In this document: in pieces, positions 62,901 through 64,000 of the stretch
Numbering within the stretch: position 1 is the stretch's first letter
How the letters are laid out: each line of letters opens with the position of its first letter
Assembly: GCA_023426145.1 (NCBI GenBank)
Contig: JAFABG010000025.1
Location: 1-64,000 of the forward strand
DNA: 64,000 nt
Source: Bacteroidota bacterium
GTDB lineage: Bacteria; Bacteroidota; Bacteroidia; Bacteroidales; Bacteroidaceae
Reading direction: 5' to 3'
Notes under the pieces: model-generated
The model's database searches: none
The model's input: the letters and a program-made list of their open reading frames with translations, nothing else
Told to the model about the DNA's origin: nothing
Position numbers and translations under genes: made by a program

Positions 62901-63431
62901 TTTCTTATTCACATGTATTTCGAATAAACCGTCGATATTAGTGATAGACCCATTTGAATTCCCTTCCACTGCAACATTCACCCCAATGAGAGGTTCTCCT
63001 TTCACATCCGTCACACGACCAGTTATTTTTCGCCCATTTGGTTGCTGAGTAATGGGAATCGGAGTTGCTTTACCGGATATGAGTACCTGTCTATCTACTA
63101 TCTTATAGGTACAAGATGTGCCTTTAAAAAGCTCGGAAAGAATTTCATCTATTTTTTTATCCTTGCTATCAATAGAAACCCTACGCTCTAAGTTAATAGC
63201 ATCATCTAAATAGAAAAAAACGAACTGACTTTTTTTTTCTATTGTCTGAAAAACCTCCCTCAACGTCTGATTATTAGCATTAACCGAGAGTGTTTTAAAT
63301 TGGGAATAATTATTATTACTAGCAAAAGAATAACCTATTCCGATAAGTAAGAGGCAAAGCAGCAACTTCAATTTTCTGCTTTTTCTTCCTTTAATTGAAT
63401 TTTTCATCTCAACAAAGTCAAAGTTTTTCAT
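59976..63431 (-). CDS. SusC/RagA TonB-linked transporter with N-terminal STN domain
   Basis: An 1151-residue protein with a signal peptide after a long basic n-region (LKLLLCLLLIGIGYSFA). Residues about 45-120 are an STN domain (FKTLSVNANNQTLREVF, then GTSCTYKIVDRQVLISGKA) that contacts an anti-sigma factor. Residues about 130-215 are a carboxypeptidase-like domain (GRVTDVKGEPLIGVNV), about 225-335 the plug (TVIVGYGTQRK, TATPLILVDGVER, TAVYGVRGANGVIIIKT), and the rest a 22-strand barrel ending SYSMGINFTF. It imports large mannan oligosaccharides with SusD. The STN domain together with the FecR gene upstream shows control by an ECF-sigma/anti-sigma pair. Confidence 0.95.
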   Translation of the reverse strand: MKNFDFVEMKNSIKGRKSRKLKLLLCLLLIGIGYSFASNNNYSQFKTLSVNANNQTLREVFQTIEKKSQFVFFYLDDAINLERRVSIDSKDKKIDEILSELFKGTSCTYKIVDRQVLISGKATPIPITQQPNGRKITGRVTDVKGEPLIGVNVAVEGNSNGSITNIDGLFEIHVNKKNAILKFTYVGFKALEVRINSSTNIYDVVLEEQVNELEETVIVGYGTQRKISNIGAQSSMKLEDIKTPSASLTTTLAGRLAGVVAVQRTGEPGKDAADIWIRGIATPNTATPLILVDGVERAFNDIDPEDIESLTTLKDASATAVYGVRGANGVIIIKTKPGKIGKPTISTDYYESFTRFTKMVDLTDGVSYMKAANEALRNDGLATKFTDAQIQNTILRKDQYLYPNVDWLNEIFNDWGHNRRINVNVRGGSEKVSYYASVSYFNETGMTVTDKSINTFDSKMKYSRYNFTTNLSIDVTPTTKVEIGAQGYLGEGNYPAISSKDLYNAAMSISPVEYPKMFFVDGVAHIPGRSTNNNFNNPYSQATRRGYDNLTKNQIYSNLRITQDLNMLTKGLKLTAMYAFDVYNEIHVHQDRAESTYYFLDTNVPYDLEGQPILQKIYTGTNVLSYTQETSGNKKTYLEASLNYDRTFGDHRVSGLFLFNQQQKLLYPKGTLEDAIPYRMMGIAGRATYSWKDRYFAEFNIGYNGAENFSPKHRYGTFPAYGVGWVISNEKFWEPLSKLVSFLKIRYTDGKVGNSDVSDRRFMYLNQMKENGSYGYKLGPNGTKYSGYETLNMAVDLIWEEARKQDLGIDLKLFNDDLSIIFDVFKERRENILLKRENSIPSFLGYNTSAPYGNIGVVENKGFDATVEYNKRFGKDWTLAVRGNITYNKDKWIEGELPEQRYDWMNQFGENILAQKGYIAQGLFTQAEIDDMTRWESLSPANRAITPKPFASQFGTVKAGDIKYKDLNNDGQIDAYDKTYICRGDVPAMVYGFGFTVGWKNFSLGMMFQGTHDAERIMSGSSIQPFNGGGGSGNLYSNIEDRWTENNPNQNVFYPRLSYGAETSSNINNFQPSTWWVRDFSFLRLKTMQISYNLPKDWVNKVRLKNAAVYVMGTNLFTLSKFKLWDPELNTNNGASYPNTTSYSMGINFTF

Positions 63432-63567
63432 AATATTTTCATTTTCAAATTAACAATTATAGGCATACGAAGCCCATCTGGATAATACAATAGCATTATC
63501 CACTATCAGCAATAATCAACATATTTTTTTCTGAAATTAAGACATTAAATACGTCAAGTTACTTATT

Positions 63568-64000
63568 CTATTTCTTTACAATACGATAAGTTTTACATTG
63601 TTCATCATAGGCATAAGATATTGGTGCTACAAAGGTTAAACCATTAATCACTGTCTCAAAGTTGTCTTTCAAATCAATTTTTCCGGAACATTTTATCTTA
63701 CTTAACGCTGAGTCAAATTTTACATTAGTACCATAATACGTAGACAAACGCTTCAAAACGAGTCCAAGATCGGCACTATTGAAGCAATAGATACCATTCA
63801 CCCAAGAGATCATTTGTTCTACATTCACTTGTGAGATCTGATCCTTACCTTCTACCGAACTAAACATTTGATTAGGTACTAAAACAGCTTTAGGAGTTTG
63901 CGCAGTTTCAACCTGAACGCTTCCTTCCGCTAGTACTACACTATGAATAGATTCTGATTCATAAGCTGTTACATTAAATTTCGTACCAAGAACCCTAACA
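63568..64000 (-). CDS. FecR-type anti-sigma factor (DUF4974), partial at window edge
   Basis: The frame runs without a start to the right edge of the window. From the edge it reads VRVLGTKFNVTAYESE, then VLAEGSVQVE, the hallmark of the FecR periplasmic domain, followed by the DUF4974 STN-like domain (NVEQMISWVNGIYCFNSADL, FETVINGLTFVAPISYAYD). The in-frame ATG at 63867 is internal. The protein sits in the inner membrane, holds an ECF sigma factor, and is released when the STN domain of SusC signals substrate. The sigma gene is expected just beyond position 64000. The 136-bp gap to susC should hold the sigma-dependent promoter. Confidence 0.9.
   Translation of the reverse strand, partial: VRVLGTKFNVTAYESESIHSVVLAEGSVQVETAQTPKAVLVPNQMFSSVEGKDQISQVNVEQMISWVNGIYCFNSADLGLVLKRLSTYYGTNVKFDSALSKIKCSGKIDLKDNFETVINGLTFVAPISYAYDEQCKTYRIVKK

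Noticed and set aside
1..64000. tRNA, rRNA or riboswitch genes
   Set aside because: Reading both strands by eye gave no cloverleaf with conserved arms, no rRNA sequence and no recognisable riboswitch core; covariance-model searches were not possible here.

Overview
The window looks like a chromosomal segment of a gut Bacteroides or a close relative in the Bacteroidales. The evidence is AT-rich DNA, SusC/SusD pairs, lipoproteins with short SPII signals, promoters of the TTTG / TAnnTTTG type, a BACON domain, DUF4369 thioredoxins and an STN-SusC/FecR regulatory pair. I saw no rRNA, tRNA or CRISPR array.

Layout. (1) 1-5.6 kb is a worn accessory patch. It holds the right part of an IS3-family element that cuts a small membrane gene, two lipoprotein/TonB-type genes, a decayed IS982-like transposase fused to a fragment of an AraC-type regulator, and an HU-like DNA-binding protein. 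(2) 5.9-14.4 kb is a putative nucleic-acid scavenging locus. A TonB-dependent receptor, a DUF5689 lipoprotein, a DUF6359/CBM-like lipoprotein and a NUC-type endonuclease read leftward, opposite an EEP phosphodiesterase and a BACON-NUC endonuclease reading rightward. (3) 14.4-22 kb is core-like: a DUF4010 membrane protein, a CYTH protein, an OprO/P-type porin, a 44-residue membrane protein, prfB with its +1 frameshift, an acyl-CoA synthetase and an ArgE-like M20 deacylase. (4) 22-37.4 kb is a poorly characterised envelope cluster: DUF4369/TlpA proteins, a DUF1573 protein, several small membrane proteins, a Cys-rich lipoprotein, an O-antigen-ligase-like TPR protein, a DUF4965 protein with an internal duplication, and a transglutaminase-like/discoidin lipoprotein. 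Decayed C-terminal copies of three of these genes, in the same order, point to an old segmental duplication. (5) 37.9-64 kb is an alpha-mannan utilisation locus: membrane HTH regulator, GH127-like, GH92, GalM, GH125, GH92, DUF4965, a GH76 fused to an unknown roughly 700-residue module, two LamG surface lipoproteins, GH76, SusD, SusC with STN domain, and an anti-sigma factor cut by the window edge.

How the mannan genes work together (inference from families): surface GH76 and the two LamG lipoproteins bind and cut the alpha-1,6 backbone, SusCD imports the pieces, periplasmic GH92 enzymes strip side chains and GH125 trims the backbone, and GalM equilibrates released mannose. One GH92 has Gln where the family has its catalytic acid Glu, the change known from mannosyl-phosphate-specific GH92 enzymes, so this locus may also handle the mannose-1-phosphate caps of fungal mannan. 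The most novel candidates are the GH76 fusion protein, the nucleic-acid locus and the duplicated envelope cluster.
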